From Ashinkailepas kermadecensis (lineage: Eukaryota; Arthropoda; Thecostraca; Neolepadidae), in the NCBI GenBank assembly GCA_034440615.1, contig JAOTOM010004875.1, positions 1 to 64,000 on the forward strand: a stretch of 64,000 nucleotides of DNA. The letters run 5' to 3'. This document shows, piece by piece, positions 1 to 9,965 of this stretch; positions within the stretch are counted from its first letter, which is position 1; each line of letters starts with the position of its first letter. The position numbers and the translations under genes were made by a program. A model generated the notes under the pieces. That model made no database searches and was not told the DNA's origin. It saw nothing but the letters and a program-made list of their open reading frames with translations.

Positions 1-49
1 TGCTACTAACCATACCATACCGTAAATAAATCGCATCAGCAACAGATCA

Positions 50-218
50 CATCCACACCCCACCTACCCCAGTACGACGGGCGCATCCGTGACTCATCTA
101 CCCCAGTCTGAAGGGCGCGTCCACACCCCACCTACCCCATTGTGTCGGGCGCGATCATGCCCCACCTACCCCAGTCTGACGTCCACACACCACCTACCCC
201 AGTCTGACGGGCGCGTCC
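50..218. repeat. 33-bp minisatellite carrying splice donors
   Basis: About five imperfect units of roughly 33 bp. Read on the minus strand each unit holds CTGGG|GTAGGT (or AATGGG|GTAGGT, or GTAGAT), which is the end of the adjoining KIAA2013-like exon plus its 5' splice site. About 20 bases of exon are included in the unit. The array therefore starts inside the exon and continues into the intron. Confidence 0.85.
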
Positions 219-484
219 AAACAGCCGGCGTCGCAGCCATAGTAGGACTTATCGCTGCGGTCGAGCGACACATACAGCCACGCCTTGTTGTCCTCGTCCA
301 CCGACACCCTGACGGTCACGTGCGTGCCGTTTCTGAAGTTGAGACGCCGGAACACGTAGTCCCGGTGGAGGTCCTTGGGCTCCATGTCGAACTCGAGGTG
401 CTGGTTGGAGAACAGCGCGCCCATGCTGAGCACCATGGCCTGGATGACGCCGTCCGCTCCGGCTCCGAGCATGTTGTGGCACCC
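198..484 (-). CDS. KIAA2013: KIAA2013-like gene, penultimate coding exon in view
   Basis: This exon encodes the part of the UPF0378 (KIAA2013) lumenal domain shortly before the C-terminal membrane segment. Recognisable blocks are [19 protein letters not shown] and [13 protein letters not shown], which line up with GCKGLV, LQGMVLSFGGLQF and YACKAGCLDEPV in the human protein as I recall it. The acceptor is CCAG|GGG (phase 0), which joins in frame to the exon ending at 1219. The donor is CTGGG|GTAGGT (phase 2). The next exon, which should carry the transmembrane helix, lies beyond base 1. The function of the family is not known; human KIAA2013 is predicted to be a type I membrane protein. Confidence 0.9.
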
Positions 485-1218
485 CTGGCGGCAGGCCACA
501 CGCGGATTTGCATCGGGGACTCCTGGATTTCAAGAGGATATTCAAAAACAAATGTTCACACAACGCATTTTGTTTTGTTAGCTTCTCAAGCAAGAACGAT
601 TGGTTGGTTATTTGTTTTACGACACATCAACCGTTGAGTCATGTAGCGTCGCCAATCTCTCACGCCGATTGGCCGTGGGCGAAGAGTAGCGACAGGTGAG
701 ACCCGAACCCACAACCTCTCGATTGTGAGTGGCAACTTACCCCGAGACTACACGTCCCCTCAAGCATGAACGACAAACATCGGGTCGTTACTAGATAATA
801 TCCATATTAACGCATATTCTGTATTTCAAGATTTTGAGGATCTCAGTTTCATCCTAAACTTACCAATATTGCACTTGAGACATAAATCGAACTGCATGAT
901 ATAGACTTAGTTTTCGTAAGTGCTCTTTTTGGTGCACTATCGTAGTGATGTTTTTGGTGGAAACACATATTAGGAATGCCATCAGAAAAACCACAAAAAA
1001 GCAACGGTGAGGAATCACCGTAGGCGGCGAGTCATACAAAGGTAATTGAAGGAACACAATTTGTTATTGCCACATATCACCACACTCAGCGACCGACTCA
1101 GTGGTTAGGCGCTGTCAAAATACATCGGCATACCTGAGCTCCAATCACAAATTAAATCATAATAAAAATACAAGAGGTACCTATGACGTGGGACATGAGA
1201 TACGAGATCTGTGCTCAC
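485..1218. other. intron of KIAA2013-like gene
   Basis: Intron between the exons ending at 1219 and starting at 484 (minus strand). It holds a tRNA-derived SINE-like sequence at about 598-760; nothing else is recognised. Confidence 0.75.
598..760 (-). mobile_element. tRNA-derived SINE-like sequence
   Basis: Read on the minus strand, a tRNA-like head shows an A-box-like TAGTCTCGGGGTAAG (736-750) and a B-box-like GGTTCGGGTC (700-709) at tRNA spacing. A non-tRNA body follows and ends near a TTGGTTGGTTATTTG motif. The same tail motif occurs near 10,110 and 21,780, as expected of a dispersed SINE. The body was not matched to a known family. Confidence 0.5.
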
Positions 1219-1389
1219 CTTCTTCTCCAGCAGCATCAGCCACAGGTTGGCAGTCTGCAGGACGTCAGAGACGGTGCGCAGTGGGGACCAGAGGCGACGC
1301 GCCTGCAGCGTGTGCAGCTTGTCGCCGTAGCAGCCCTCGGCGTACTGCAGGGCCGCCTGGTGCTCCAACAGCCTCGATTTGTCTGTCGT
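1219..1389 (-). CDS. KIAA2013: KIAA2013-like gene, exon
   Basis: A 171-bp exon, phase 0 at both ends (acceptor GCAG|ACG, donor AAG|GTGAGC). It encodes a helical segment containing LLEHQAALQYAEGCYG, LHTLQARRLW and VLQTANLWLMLLEKK, corresponding to the human stretch around ENLWPGRLSSVQQILQLSDL. It joins the flanking exons without loss of frame. A short ATC/ATT-rich stretch lies just upstream in the intron (about 1,398-1,475 on the plus strand). Confidence 0.9.
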
Positions 1390-1725
1390 CTGCGGGCGCC
1401 ATCATCATCATTGTCACCGTCACAACCGTCGTCGCCATTATCATCGCTATCATCGTTTTTATCGTCATCACAATGTGTTATCAAATCCGTACACTCTACT
1501 GTCCGATGGTGGCGTGCTGAAAAGGCAGCAATAGGCTAATTAAGCAGCATCCTCCACATAAGCAGCAAACTTGAGGCACAAGCCGAGAAAAGAGGGGAGA
1601 GGACAGGGGATCGATGCCACAATCTACAGAAAGCCAGCTGACTGGGATTAGTTAAACTGAGTCAGCAGCACCGGCTAAGCAGCGTCCATTCAGATCGCCG
1701 GCTACAGGCACTCATCACAATGCAC

Positions 1726-1914
1726 CTTCTCGTGAAGAGGCGCTCTGGCCTGGCTCATGACGTAATAGAGCGTGGCGTTGATGACGTCACCGTTGACGAC
1801 ATCATCGGCCAGTGAGTGCGAGATGCCGAGTCCGGAAGTCCAAAGATGGCGCCACACGTCCACGTGGGAGCTCAACAGACGGTTGGGGTCCTCTGAGACA
1901 GCGTCGGTGTACAT
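1726..1914 (-). CDS. KIAA2013: KIAA2013-like gene, exon
   Basis: A 189-bp exon, phase 0 at both ends (acceptor CCAG|ATG, donor AAG|GTGCAT). It contains VINATLYYVMSQARAPL, matching VNLTLYYMLSCSPAPL of human KIAA2013, and carries a possible N-glycosylation site (NAT) at the place of the human NLT. This fits a lumenal domain. Unlike several other exons of the gene, this donor is not embedded in a minisatellite. Confidence 0.9.
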
Positions 1915-2159
1915 CTGGTGACATGGTGGCAGAGGTCAAGGTAGTCTTCACACATCCATGGCACCGTGCAGATGACACTAAACCCGGAGACCGATAAGCG
2001 AGGTGCTAGATAGAACAGACATGCAAGCGAAATATTAATCAAAGATTTGCACATGACGATCACCCCACAAATGAATATTAATCGGAGATCTATGCATGAT
2101 GATCACTGGACAAAGGAAGTCAGTGAACCATGTACCTACATAGGGGACAATGTGGAAAA

Positions 2160-2830
2160 GCTGTAACACTGACGTCCCCCCCTGCTGATGTCCCTCGGTC
2201 GCTGACGTCCCTCCCCTGTTGATGTCCCTCGGCTGCTGACGTGCCTCTCTACACTGACGTTACTCCTCTGTTGATGTCCCTCGGCTGCTGACGTGCCTCC
2301 CCTGCTGACACCTCTCCGCCGCTGACGTGCCTCTCTGCACTGACGTACCTATCTGCACCGACGTGCCTATCTGCACTGACGTGCCTCTCTGCACTGACGT
2401 GCCTCCCCTGCTGACGCCCCTCCGCCGCTGACGTCCCTCTACATTGACGCCCCTCTCCTGCTGACGCCCCTCAGCCACTGACCTGCCTCTCTCTACACTG
2501 GCGTGCCTCCCCTGTTTATGTCCCTCGGCCAGTGACGTGCCTCTCTGCACTGACGTGCCTCCCCTGCTGACGCCCCTCCGCCGCTGACGTCCCTCCACAT
2601 TGACGCCCCTCTCCTGCTGATGTCCCTCGGCCACTGACATGCCTCTCTACACTGGCGTGCCTCCCCTGTTTATGTCCCTCGGCCAGTGACGTGTCACTCT
2701 ACACTGACGTCCCTCCCCTGCTGATGTCCCTCGGCCGCTGACGTCCCTCCCCTGCTGATGTCCCTCGGCCGCTGACGTTCCTTTCTACACAGACGTCCAT
2801 CCACTGCTGATGCCCCTCGGCCACTGACGT
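2160..2830. repeat. intronic minisatellite, about 33-36 bp units
   Basis: Tandem imperfect copies built on CTGACGTCCCTC, CCCTGCTGATGTC and CCTCGGCCGCTGACG. The array fills the intron between exons 2908-3033 and 1726-1914. It keeps open reading frames on the minus strand (2260-2640), but these are repeat artefacts. Confidence 0.85.
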
Positions 2831-2907
2831 ACCTCTTCAATGGCACACCCTGCTCGACGACACGCACAGCTCGACGACACGCCCCTGCTCGACGACACGC
2901 CCCTCAC

Positions 2908-3033
2908 CGAGACGGCGGCCTGCTCCAGCTGCAGTTCGGCCATCAGCTGGCGAGCCGCCTCATCGCTGGCCGCCGGCTCGGTGTAGTTGACGGCCGTCAG
3001 ACAGCGCAGGTTGGCGATGCTGGACGCCTTCAC
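2908..3033 (-). CDS. KIAA2013: KIAA2013-like gene, exon
   Basis: A 126-bp exon, phase 0 at both ends (acceptor TTTCAG|GTG, donor TCG|GTGAGG). It encodes VKASSIANLRCL through LEQAAVS, an acidic and helical stretch equivalent to the human region with AAKELKALQDLARKEMLELL. The intron side of the donor opens with about three 17-18-bp repeats based on GGCGTGTCGTCGAGCA (about 2,855-2,905). Confidence 0.88.
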
Positions 3034-3372
3034 CTGAAACACCAACCAGGCGCGTCACTATCCCAGCTCGTGTCAGGTGGACACGGCCTGAGGGCAAGCA
3101 CAATCTGTCATCAGCAGGTGCACCGCACCATGGGCAGCTGTCACTATGGAGACACCGGGGCCAGCTGGCACGTACTGCCATTATCAACAGCCCGGTCAGC
3201 TATACTTTGGTGCCACTGTTGTATTCGTCCACAACACGGACAAGTTATTTGTCCATCCAAGGACAACACAGCACCCACCATGAGACTAGTTATCTCCGGA
3301 GACGAGGCACTCATCGTAAGACTGGGCATCCCCGCAGACCAGATACTCACCGTGAGGCTGGCATCCCCGCAG

Positions 3373-4376
3373 ACTGGGATATACCCGCATACGAGGTACC
3401 CACCGTGTGACTGGGATATACTCAGACGACGTACCCACCGTGTGACTGGGATATACCCACAGACGAGGTACCCACCGTGTGACTGGGATATACCCGCAGA
3501 CGAGGTAACCACTACCACCGTGTAACTGGGATATACCCACAGACGAGGTACCCACCGTGTGACTGTGATATACCCACAGACGAGGTACCCACCGTGTGAC
3601 TGGGATATACCCACAGACGAGGTACCCACCGTGTGACTGGGATATACCCACAGACGAGGTACCCACCGTGTGCCTGGGATATACCCACAGACGAGGTACC
3701 CACCGTGTGACTGGGATATACCTACAGACGAGGCACCCTCCGTGTGACTGGGATATACCCACAGACGAGGTACTCACCGTGTGACTGGGATATACCCACC
3801 CACAGACGAGGTACTCACCGTGTGACTGGGATATACACACAGACGAGGCACCCACCGTGTGACTGGAGTATATCTGCGGACGAGGTACCCACCCTGTGAC
3901 TGGGATATACCCACAGACGAGGTACCCACCGCGTGACTGGGATATACTCCCAGACGACGTACCCAGACGAGGTACCCACCGTGTGACTGGAGTATATCTG
4001 CAGACGAGTGCCCACCGTGTGACTGGGATATAACTGCAGACGAGGTACCCACCGCGTGACTGGGATATACTCGCAGACGAAGTACCCAGACGACGTACCC
4101 AGACGAAGTACCCACCGTGTGACTGGAGTATATCTGCAGACGAGTGCCCACCGTGTGACTGGGATATACCCACAGACGAGGTACCCACCGTGTGACTGGG
4201 ATATATCCGCAGACGAAGTACCCACCGTGTCACTGGGATATACCTGCAGACGAAGCACCCACCGTGTGACTGGGATATACTCGCAGACGAAGTACCCAGA
4301 CGAGGTACCCACCGTGTGACTGGGATATACTCGCAGACGACGTACCCAGACGAAGTACCCACCGTGTGACTGGGCT
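3373..4376. repeat. 37-bp minisatellite, about 27 copies, carrying splice donors
   Basis: Units of about 37 bp. Read on the minus strand each includes CCCAGTCACACG|GTGGGTACC, identical or nearly so to the last 12 bases of the neighbouring exon plus its donor. The first unit overlaps the exon end at 4363-4376. The array has few stops, which produces a spurious 396-codon frame. Unit length is usually 37, with shorter CGTACCCAGACGA insertions in some units. Confidence 0.9.
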
Positions 4377-4480
4377 CCACAGTAGACGACACGATCACCA
4401 CTCCCACGTGTTTCTGCTCGGGCGTCACCACCACGCCAGTGACGACCACATAGGGGTGGCTGTCCTGACCGTGCACAACG
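4363..4480 (-). CDS. KIAA2013: KIAA2013-like gene, exon
   Basis: A 118-bp exon. The acceptor is TTTCAG|C, where the first base completes a codon (phase 2). The donor is CACACG|GTGGGT in phase 0, matching the phase-0 start of the next exon at 3033. It contains HPYVVVTGVVVTPEQ, which corresponds to LVHLVVVAAKKL in the human protein. Its last 12 bases and donor are the seed of the adjoining 37-bp minisatellite, so any of many identical downstream donors could compete with it. Confidence 0.88.
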
Positions 4481-6547
4481 CTGAAATCAGGGGACGCGTT
4501 ACGCTGGTGCCTATCATCAGGTCACACTGGTGCAACCCTTAGGTCGCACTGGCGCAACCCTCAGGTCACACTGGCGCAAAATCAGGTCACCATAAAATCA
4601 CGCTGGCCATATTGATGCCATCCCCAAGGTTATGCTGGTCACCCTGGCGCCATACCTCAGATCAACCCGGTGCCATGCTTCAGGTCACCCTGATGCCATC
4701 CCTTAGGTCAGGCTGGTCATATTGGTACTATCCCTCAGGTCATGCTGACCACACCAGCTCTTAGTGGACTTGGTTCCCGGCTCCTGACCATGCACCAGGT
4801 TCTGACGGAGGCCGTGCAAACCGCCGGAGGGAGTCTGCCCATTGCTAGGAATGGCTCCGCTTTGGTGCATAAAGTTGAATACCAATGATCAGTGTGTCGA
4901 AGCTTAATTTCAGTTAGGTGCCGGATGTAAATAAAACAGGTAACTTTTCCGCCACAAGATGCATGTACACACGCCAAATTTGTACCAGAGCCGGGGGCTA
5001 GCCAAGGCTGGCTCCAAGGCTTCTGTGGTCCGTGTGATAGCCTGGTGGGATCTCTGTTTCCACACTGCCGGTGAGTCAGCAGTCGCGCTGCTTCTCGTGT
5101 TGCGATATTGGCACGTGAGAGAGCGATGGCGGGCAGACAGCTATATAGTCACCCGGTCGTCGGGGCTGTCGGCAGACAGTCCGTTCGTCCGCAGACACCG
5201 TCGGGTGTCTGTGAAACACGATACCTACAAATTACCCATACAAACGTCACAGCCCCGTGTGTCGCTCTGCAACTGCTGTCTCACGAGCCTTTCGTCGTGA
5301 AGTCCTGAGGCCGGCAAGACAGCCGTACACCTACCACCAGCTCCGACACCGGCCAAGATTCGCACAACACAATTGCCAATAATACAGAGAAAGCCGACCA
5401 GTAACCGCATAAGGTCGCGAATGAAACATCGAGAGGACCTGGGTGGGATGGTGTGATAGCTAGCGCAAGCTAGTGCCCTGGTGGCCCAGCGAACACCAGT
5501 AGTGCCATCTCGGCCACTGCCGGGGGTGGCGCTACCAGCACCAGTCCGCCGCTGCCACAGAACAATGACTTGGGGGAGGGGTTCGCCCGGCCATACAAGG
5601 GACGCTGAGTTGGCAGCGCGGCTCGGCGGCTCGAGAGGGGCCGCTGTCCACAGCGGATGGCAGCTGGCGACACGGACGGCGACACGTAGTGGCCAACCAG
5701 ATATGGCTGTAATTGTAGTCTTCATGAGCGTAGTCACGTTATAAATTGAACACTCTGTGTGCAGCTGTACGACAATTTCTGGAGTTTGCGCAGTGCGCAA
5801 CCACACTTCACAGAACTGGCTGGATGTTGTACGTGATGCATCCCTCGGACACAATAGACGTCAGCACGATGCATCAGCATGAAGGATGCAAGTGAGAAAC
5901 AATGAGTTTGTTAAGATGTGAATACTTTTCCTCTCATGTGTGGCTACCGTCACAAACATTCCAATTTGGAAGCACTGCAAGGAACTACCTGACTTACAGG
6001 ATGTATGATAATATAATCTATTTCACAAGCACCAGCTATAACATGATTTCATTCATAGTAAGACCATCATACGAACACGACCCCAAGGGATTAATTATAA
6101 TGCGTAGCCATTCAGTGTTTAACCTGCGCTGAAAAAAACATAGCATGTTAAACATAGCCATAGCTGAAAACATAGCCTGTTAGGCCACACGAAACTGTAG
6201 ATAAGTAAGATAACGAGCCTTAAGCGGATTCCAGCTCCCGTACATGGTCACGGTCCCGCACCGGAGCTACCCACTGACCTAGACTCGAGCTCTCACCTCA
6301 CCACTGACCTCGTGACCCGACCACTGACCTGTCCCGGCGGACGGCAGCACCGGCCCAGCGCGACACGCCCAGCTGGCTGACCTCGTGACCCGACCACTGA
6401 CCTGTCACGGCGGACGGCAGCACCGGCCCAGCGCGACACGCCCAGCTGGCTGACCTCGTGACCCGACCACTGACCTGTCACGGCGGACGGCAGCACCGGC
6501 CCAGCGCGACACGCCCAGCTGGCTGACCTCGTGACCCGACCACTGAC
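4481..6547. other. intron of KIAA2013-like gene
   Basis: Holds an imperfect tandem run of a CAGGTCACACTGGCGCAAC-type unit (about 4,500-4,750) and, at its 5' end, the 73-bp array (6,298-6,547). A minus-strand open frame at 5,225-5,854 (209 codons) has no recognisable family, no splice evidence and low-complexity composition; it is not called a gene. Confidence 0.7.
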
Positions 6548-6602
6548 CTGTCACGGCGGACGGCAGCACCGGCCCAGCGCGACACGCCCAGCTGGCTGAC
6601 CT
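6298..6602. repeat. 73-bp minisatellite duplicating an exon end and its donor
   Basis: About four units with an exact 73-bp period. Each unit contains the last 55 bases of the exon ending at 6548 plus the first 18 bases of the intron. The donor GACAG|GTCAGT therefore recurs with exon-like ends at 6548, 6475, 6402 and 6329 (the last reads GGGACAG). Because 73 is not a multiple of three, use of a distal donor would shift the frame. Confidence 0.92.
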
Positions 6603-6684
6603 CCAGCATCAGCTGCCGGCTGGTCGGGTTACGCACCTTCACCTCCTGCACCAGTACCGCCGGCGAGGTGCGGTGGGCATAGTA
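6548..6684 (-). CDS. KIAA2013: KIAA2013-like gene, exon
   Basis: A 137-bp exon. The acceptor TTGTGCAG|TAC (phase 0) fits the phase-0 end of the upstream exon at 8302, and the donor GACAG|GTCAGT (phase 2) fits the exon starting at 4480. It encodes YYAHRTSPAVLVQEVKVRNP, which aligns with FLAHRGRPHVYLQRIQLNNP of human KIAA2013, the best conserved block of the protein. An upstream acceptor at 6745 (CCAG|CATGG) would leave the phases incompatible, so I chose 6684. The final 55 bases belong to the 73-bp repeat unit. Confidence 0.9.
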
Positions 6685-8084
6685 CTGCACAACGGACCGG
6701 CGCGTGTCAACACGTGCGACAAACAGAGCTCGGCACACCGCCATGCTGGCGCAACAGGTCAAGAGATAATGGACAGAATCAGAATAATCTGTTTCGTTCG
6801 GAAAGCACGTGCCAAATGAAACGCTGCATCGTACCGGACTGGCGCAGAAACTAAGGAAGGAAGTCGCGGCGCCCCTCCAGTGTCTGTGCCCTGAACATAC
6901 CTATTGTCTCCCCCCCCCCCCCTCCCCAAGATGAGTAACTTCAGTAATAATGGGCTAACCTTGACTGGAAGCAATACACCTTTAAACAAGGACAACAATG
7001 ACTGTGTAGACAGACAACATCGGACCAAACTTCTCTGTGACATTTGATTATCCTGCACCACTGATCAGTGAAGTGAGCTGGCCGTAAATTGGTTTTAAAG
7101 GCGTAGTGACCACCAGGTAACTTGGCACCTACAACACTAGTGAGAAGTGAACAGTAGTGCAAACTGACCGCTGTCCATAATATGCATGCTACACGAGTGA
7201 TGCTCGCCACTCGTCTCGAGCGGACGTGTTTCCACTCCCGACCGCGCCCCTTCGCCCAGCATATCGTGTCGAGATCATGTTTGTTCTCCTCCTCTGGCGC
7301 TGAAGTTGGGACTGGAGGCCTCGAATGCATGGGCTTATCGACTGATCCTGAAGCAACCAGGCAACGTGGTGGCTCGGCCAAAATAATTGTGAAAATTTTT
7401 AATGCGGCTGATGTTACGGTTAAAAATATTTGTACCAGATCAAAACGTTGTGTTCCTAATAAATGTTGAAGAATCGGAAATACAACACGAAAAGTGGAAT
7501 ATTCTCTGAGAAGTCCTTGACCTATAAAGATCGAAATAACATTTGGTTAAAAACACAAACACGAATAGCTTGTCTTCATAGCTCATCTCAAACTATTTGA
7601 ACATCTATATCATAAATCCATGACTGGGTGCTACGTCGGTTGTTCATTCCCAGAGAAAGAGCAAACGTTAAGCAGAAATCATTTTCATAATCAGACTCAT
7701 ATTTTCATAGCTCTGCCAGCAATATACTCCTTTCATGTATTCCACAAATGCTGGAAGTCCTCAAATCACAACAGAAATACCCAACATTGAACAAATTCGC
7801 ATATGTATGCAAGGGCTCAGGGCAGTAAGCTTTGTTCCAAGAATTCATTATTTTTTAATAAGTTACTGATGAAGTTGTAGATTATTGGAATTTTATGAGA
7901 TATCCTATTTGATATGAATAAATATTAAAGCTGTCATTTAAATTTGCTGGTATTAAAATTAATTTACGCCTTTCTTTTAGAGAAGAAAATTGCAATACTA
8001 CAAGTGCACAACAATTACCTGACCAATACCTTACTTTATGAAGCTTGGCCAATTTTCATATTTGATTGTTCTTCACCCGATAGG
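6685..8084. other. intron of KIAA2013-like gene
   Basis: No exon or element recognised. A poly-C tract (about 6,911-6,926) and AT-rich DNA at 7,440-8,040 are the only notable features. Confidence 0.65.
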
Positions 8085-8305
8085 GACCGTACACCCTGGT
8101 CCGTCTGGCGGCCGCCCTCACCCGATACGGACCGCCCAGCCCGGTCCGCCGGGCGGCCGCTCTCACCCGATACGGACCGCCCAGCCCGGCCCGCCGGGCG
8201 GCCGCTCTCACCCGACAGGGACCGCCCAGCCCGGTCCGCCGGGCGGCCGCTCTCACCCGACAGGGACCGCCCAGCCCGGCCCGCCGGGCGGCCGCTCTCA
8301 CCCGA
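8085..8305. repeat. 45-bp minisatellite carrying in-frame splice donors
   Basis: Five units of 45 bp. On the minus strand each contains TATCGG or TGTCGG followed by GTGAGAG (GTGAGG in the last), copying the end of the exon at 8302 and its donor. Exon-like ends fall at 8302, 8257, 8212, 8167 and 8122. Since 45 is 15 codons and no unit contains a stop, the reading frame of the exon continues through the whole array. Confidence 0.93.
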
Positions 8306-8663
8306 TAGGTGGCGTCGACGGCCCGATCGGCGCCATCCGGCTGGTAGCACTGTAGCCGCTGCACGGTGCCGGCCGCGTACTGCACCAGCTCGGCCTCGTG
8401 CGGCGCGGCGCCGGCCGCGTCCAGCCGCACCGCCAGCACCGGCAGGAACGGCACGCTCAGGTTGAGCGTGCGCTGGCCGCGCACGTACACGGGAGAGTCT
8501 GGGCGCGCCACCAGCGCCACGTGGCCGTTGCCGACGTAGGGCAGGTGCTGGTGGTCGTCGGGCCGCGCCGGCACGTGCGACACGACCGAGTCGAGCCGGC
8601 CCAGCTCCAGGTCGAACGGGTACAGCAGCTGGGTGATGCACTCGCTGTGCAAGTCGACGGCGC
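8302..8663 (-). CDS. KIAA2013: KIAA2013-like gene, exon (largest in view)
   Basis: A 362-bp exon. The acceptor CCACAG|GC (two bases complete a codon) fits the one-base overhang of the exon ending at 10311. The donor TATCGG|GTGAGAG is phase 0. It encodes the N-terminal part of the lumenal domain, with YVGNGHVALVA and VQYAAGTVQRLQCY corresponding to LVANGFLALDV and LLREGLLRRVRCLQL in the human protein. GC content is high. A 45-bp minisatellite begins at its donor. Confidence 0.9.
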
Positions 8664-8994
8664 CTGTGGCCGGGGAGCGGTCAGAGTGGATCCGGTCAGG
8701 TCGGCTGGTCAGAGCAGATCCAGTCGGGTCGGCAGCGGCGGTTGGGCCAAGTCAGCTTAGGTCGGGGATGCAGATCAGTCCAGTCACGCATCCGAACCAG
8801 GCCATTCGAACCCACATCGAACCAGGCCACCATTCGGTTTCAAGTCATCTGTTTCACGTTCTACACCAGGTGAAATGCGGCCTTTTGGTGTGGGTGGATC
8901 CCATGGTTTCAAAATCCTTGCTGCACTCGGATATCACAACGAAGATGTTACCTGAGATTGAAAGGGCGTGCGCGTCCAAGGAAAGCCGCAACAC

Positions 8995-9170
8995 ACTATG
9001 CACCAGGGCACCCCAGCCACGACCATCCACCAGGACACCCCAGCCACGACCATACAGCAGGACACCCCAACCACGACCATACAGCAGGACACCCCAGCCA
9101 CTATACACCATGATTCTCCAGCCACGACTATACACCAGGATAACACAGCCAAGACTATACCCCGCCAGAA
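8995..9170. repeat. short minisatellite, about 27-30 bp
   Basis: Imperfect tandem copies of a CAGCCACGACCATACAGCAG-type unit followed by GACACCC, about six copies. Confidence 0.8.
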
Positions 9171-9289
9171 GCCGAAACACAAAAAAAAAAAAAAGGGGAA
9201 CAAAAAACAAACACACCACCCCGGACAAAACCAAAAAAAAAAAACACCCCACCAACCCCCCGGGGGGGAAAACACCAACCAGGGCACCC

Positions 9290-9540
9290 CAGGCACGACA
9301 ATGCCACGCGACGTGTGACAACACCAACACATAGAAAAGAAGAGAGAAGTAAGCACCGTAACTCGACGTGTGATAACACGAACATATAACATCACAGCAT
9401 ATGACAAGCGACGTGTGACAGCACCAAAACACAACATCACAGCACGCAATGCCACGCGACGTGTGACAACACCAACACATAGCATCACAGCACACAATGT
9501 TACACGATGTGTGACAACACTAACACATAGCAGCACAGCA
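9290..9540. repeat. imperfect tandem repeat
   Basis: About five diverged copies of a 45-60 bp unit built on GACGTGTGACAACACCAACA and CATCACAGCACA. Confidence 0.75.
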
Positions 9541-9659
9541 CATGCCAACTGTTGATTGAGACGAAAATTCAGCCAAATTGTTAGTAAAAAACATCCAGCT
9601 TCCCGGATTCCCATTTCAATAGATCCAATTCGCGGTGCCATCAACTGCACCGGTGCTCA

Positions 9660-9965
9660 CACAACCATCTGTATGGTCATGCGTGCCAGCTGTTTCCAGC
9701 ACAACCATCTGTATGGTCATGTGCACCATTGCCAGTGCCAGCTGTGTTCCAGCACAACCATCTGTATGGTCATGTGCACCATTGCCAGTGCCAGCTATGT
9801 TCCAGCACAACCATCTGTATGGTCATGTGCACCATTGCCAGTGCCAGCTATGTTCCAGCACAACCATCTGTATGGTCATGTGCACCATTGCCAGTGCCAG
9901 CTGTGTTCCAGCACAACCATCTGTATGGTCATATGCACCATTGCCAGTGCCAGCTTTGTTCCAGT
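9660..9965. repeat. 53-bp minisatellite
   Basis: Six near-identical units with an exact 53-bp period (TTCCAGCACAACC starts at 9694, 9747, 9800, 9853 and 9906, and TTCCAG recurs at 9959). It lies mid-intron and does not touch a splice site. Confidence 0.92.

Noticed and set aside
2260..2640. 126-codon minus-strand frame with EGRQ..RGVSRGGTS repeats
   Set aside because: Translation of a minisatellite inside an intron.
3373..4376. Regular repeats resembling a CRISPR array
   Set aside because: Units are contiguous with no unique spacers, and the genome is eukaryotic.
3286..4476. 396-codon minus-strand open frame
   Set aside because: Only its first 38 codons are a real exon; the rest is translation of the 37-bp minisatellite, which lacks stops.
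5225..5854. 209-codon minus-strand frame
   Set aside because: No recognisable domain, sits in an intron on the same strand, and composition looks random.
6685..6745. Alternative acceptor CCAG|CATGG at 6745 for the KIAA2013-like exon
   Set aside because: It leaves incompatible phases with the upstream exon (phase 0), whereas the acceptor at 6684 fits the phase and starts at the conserved YYAHR block.
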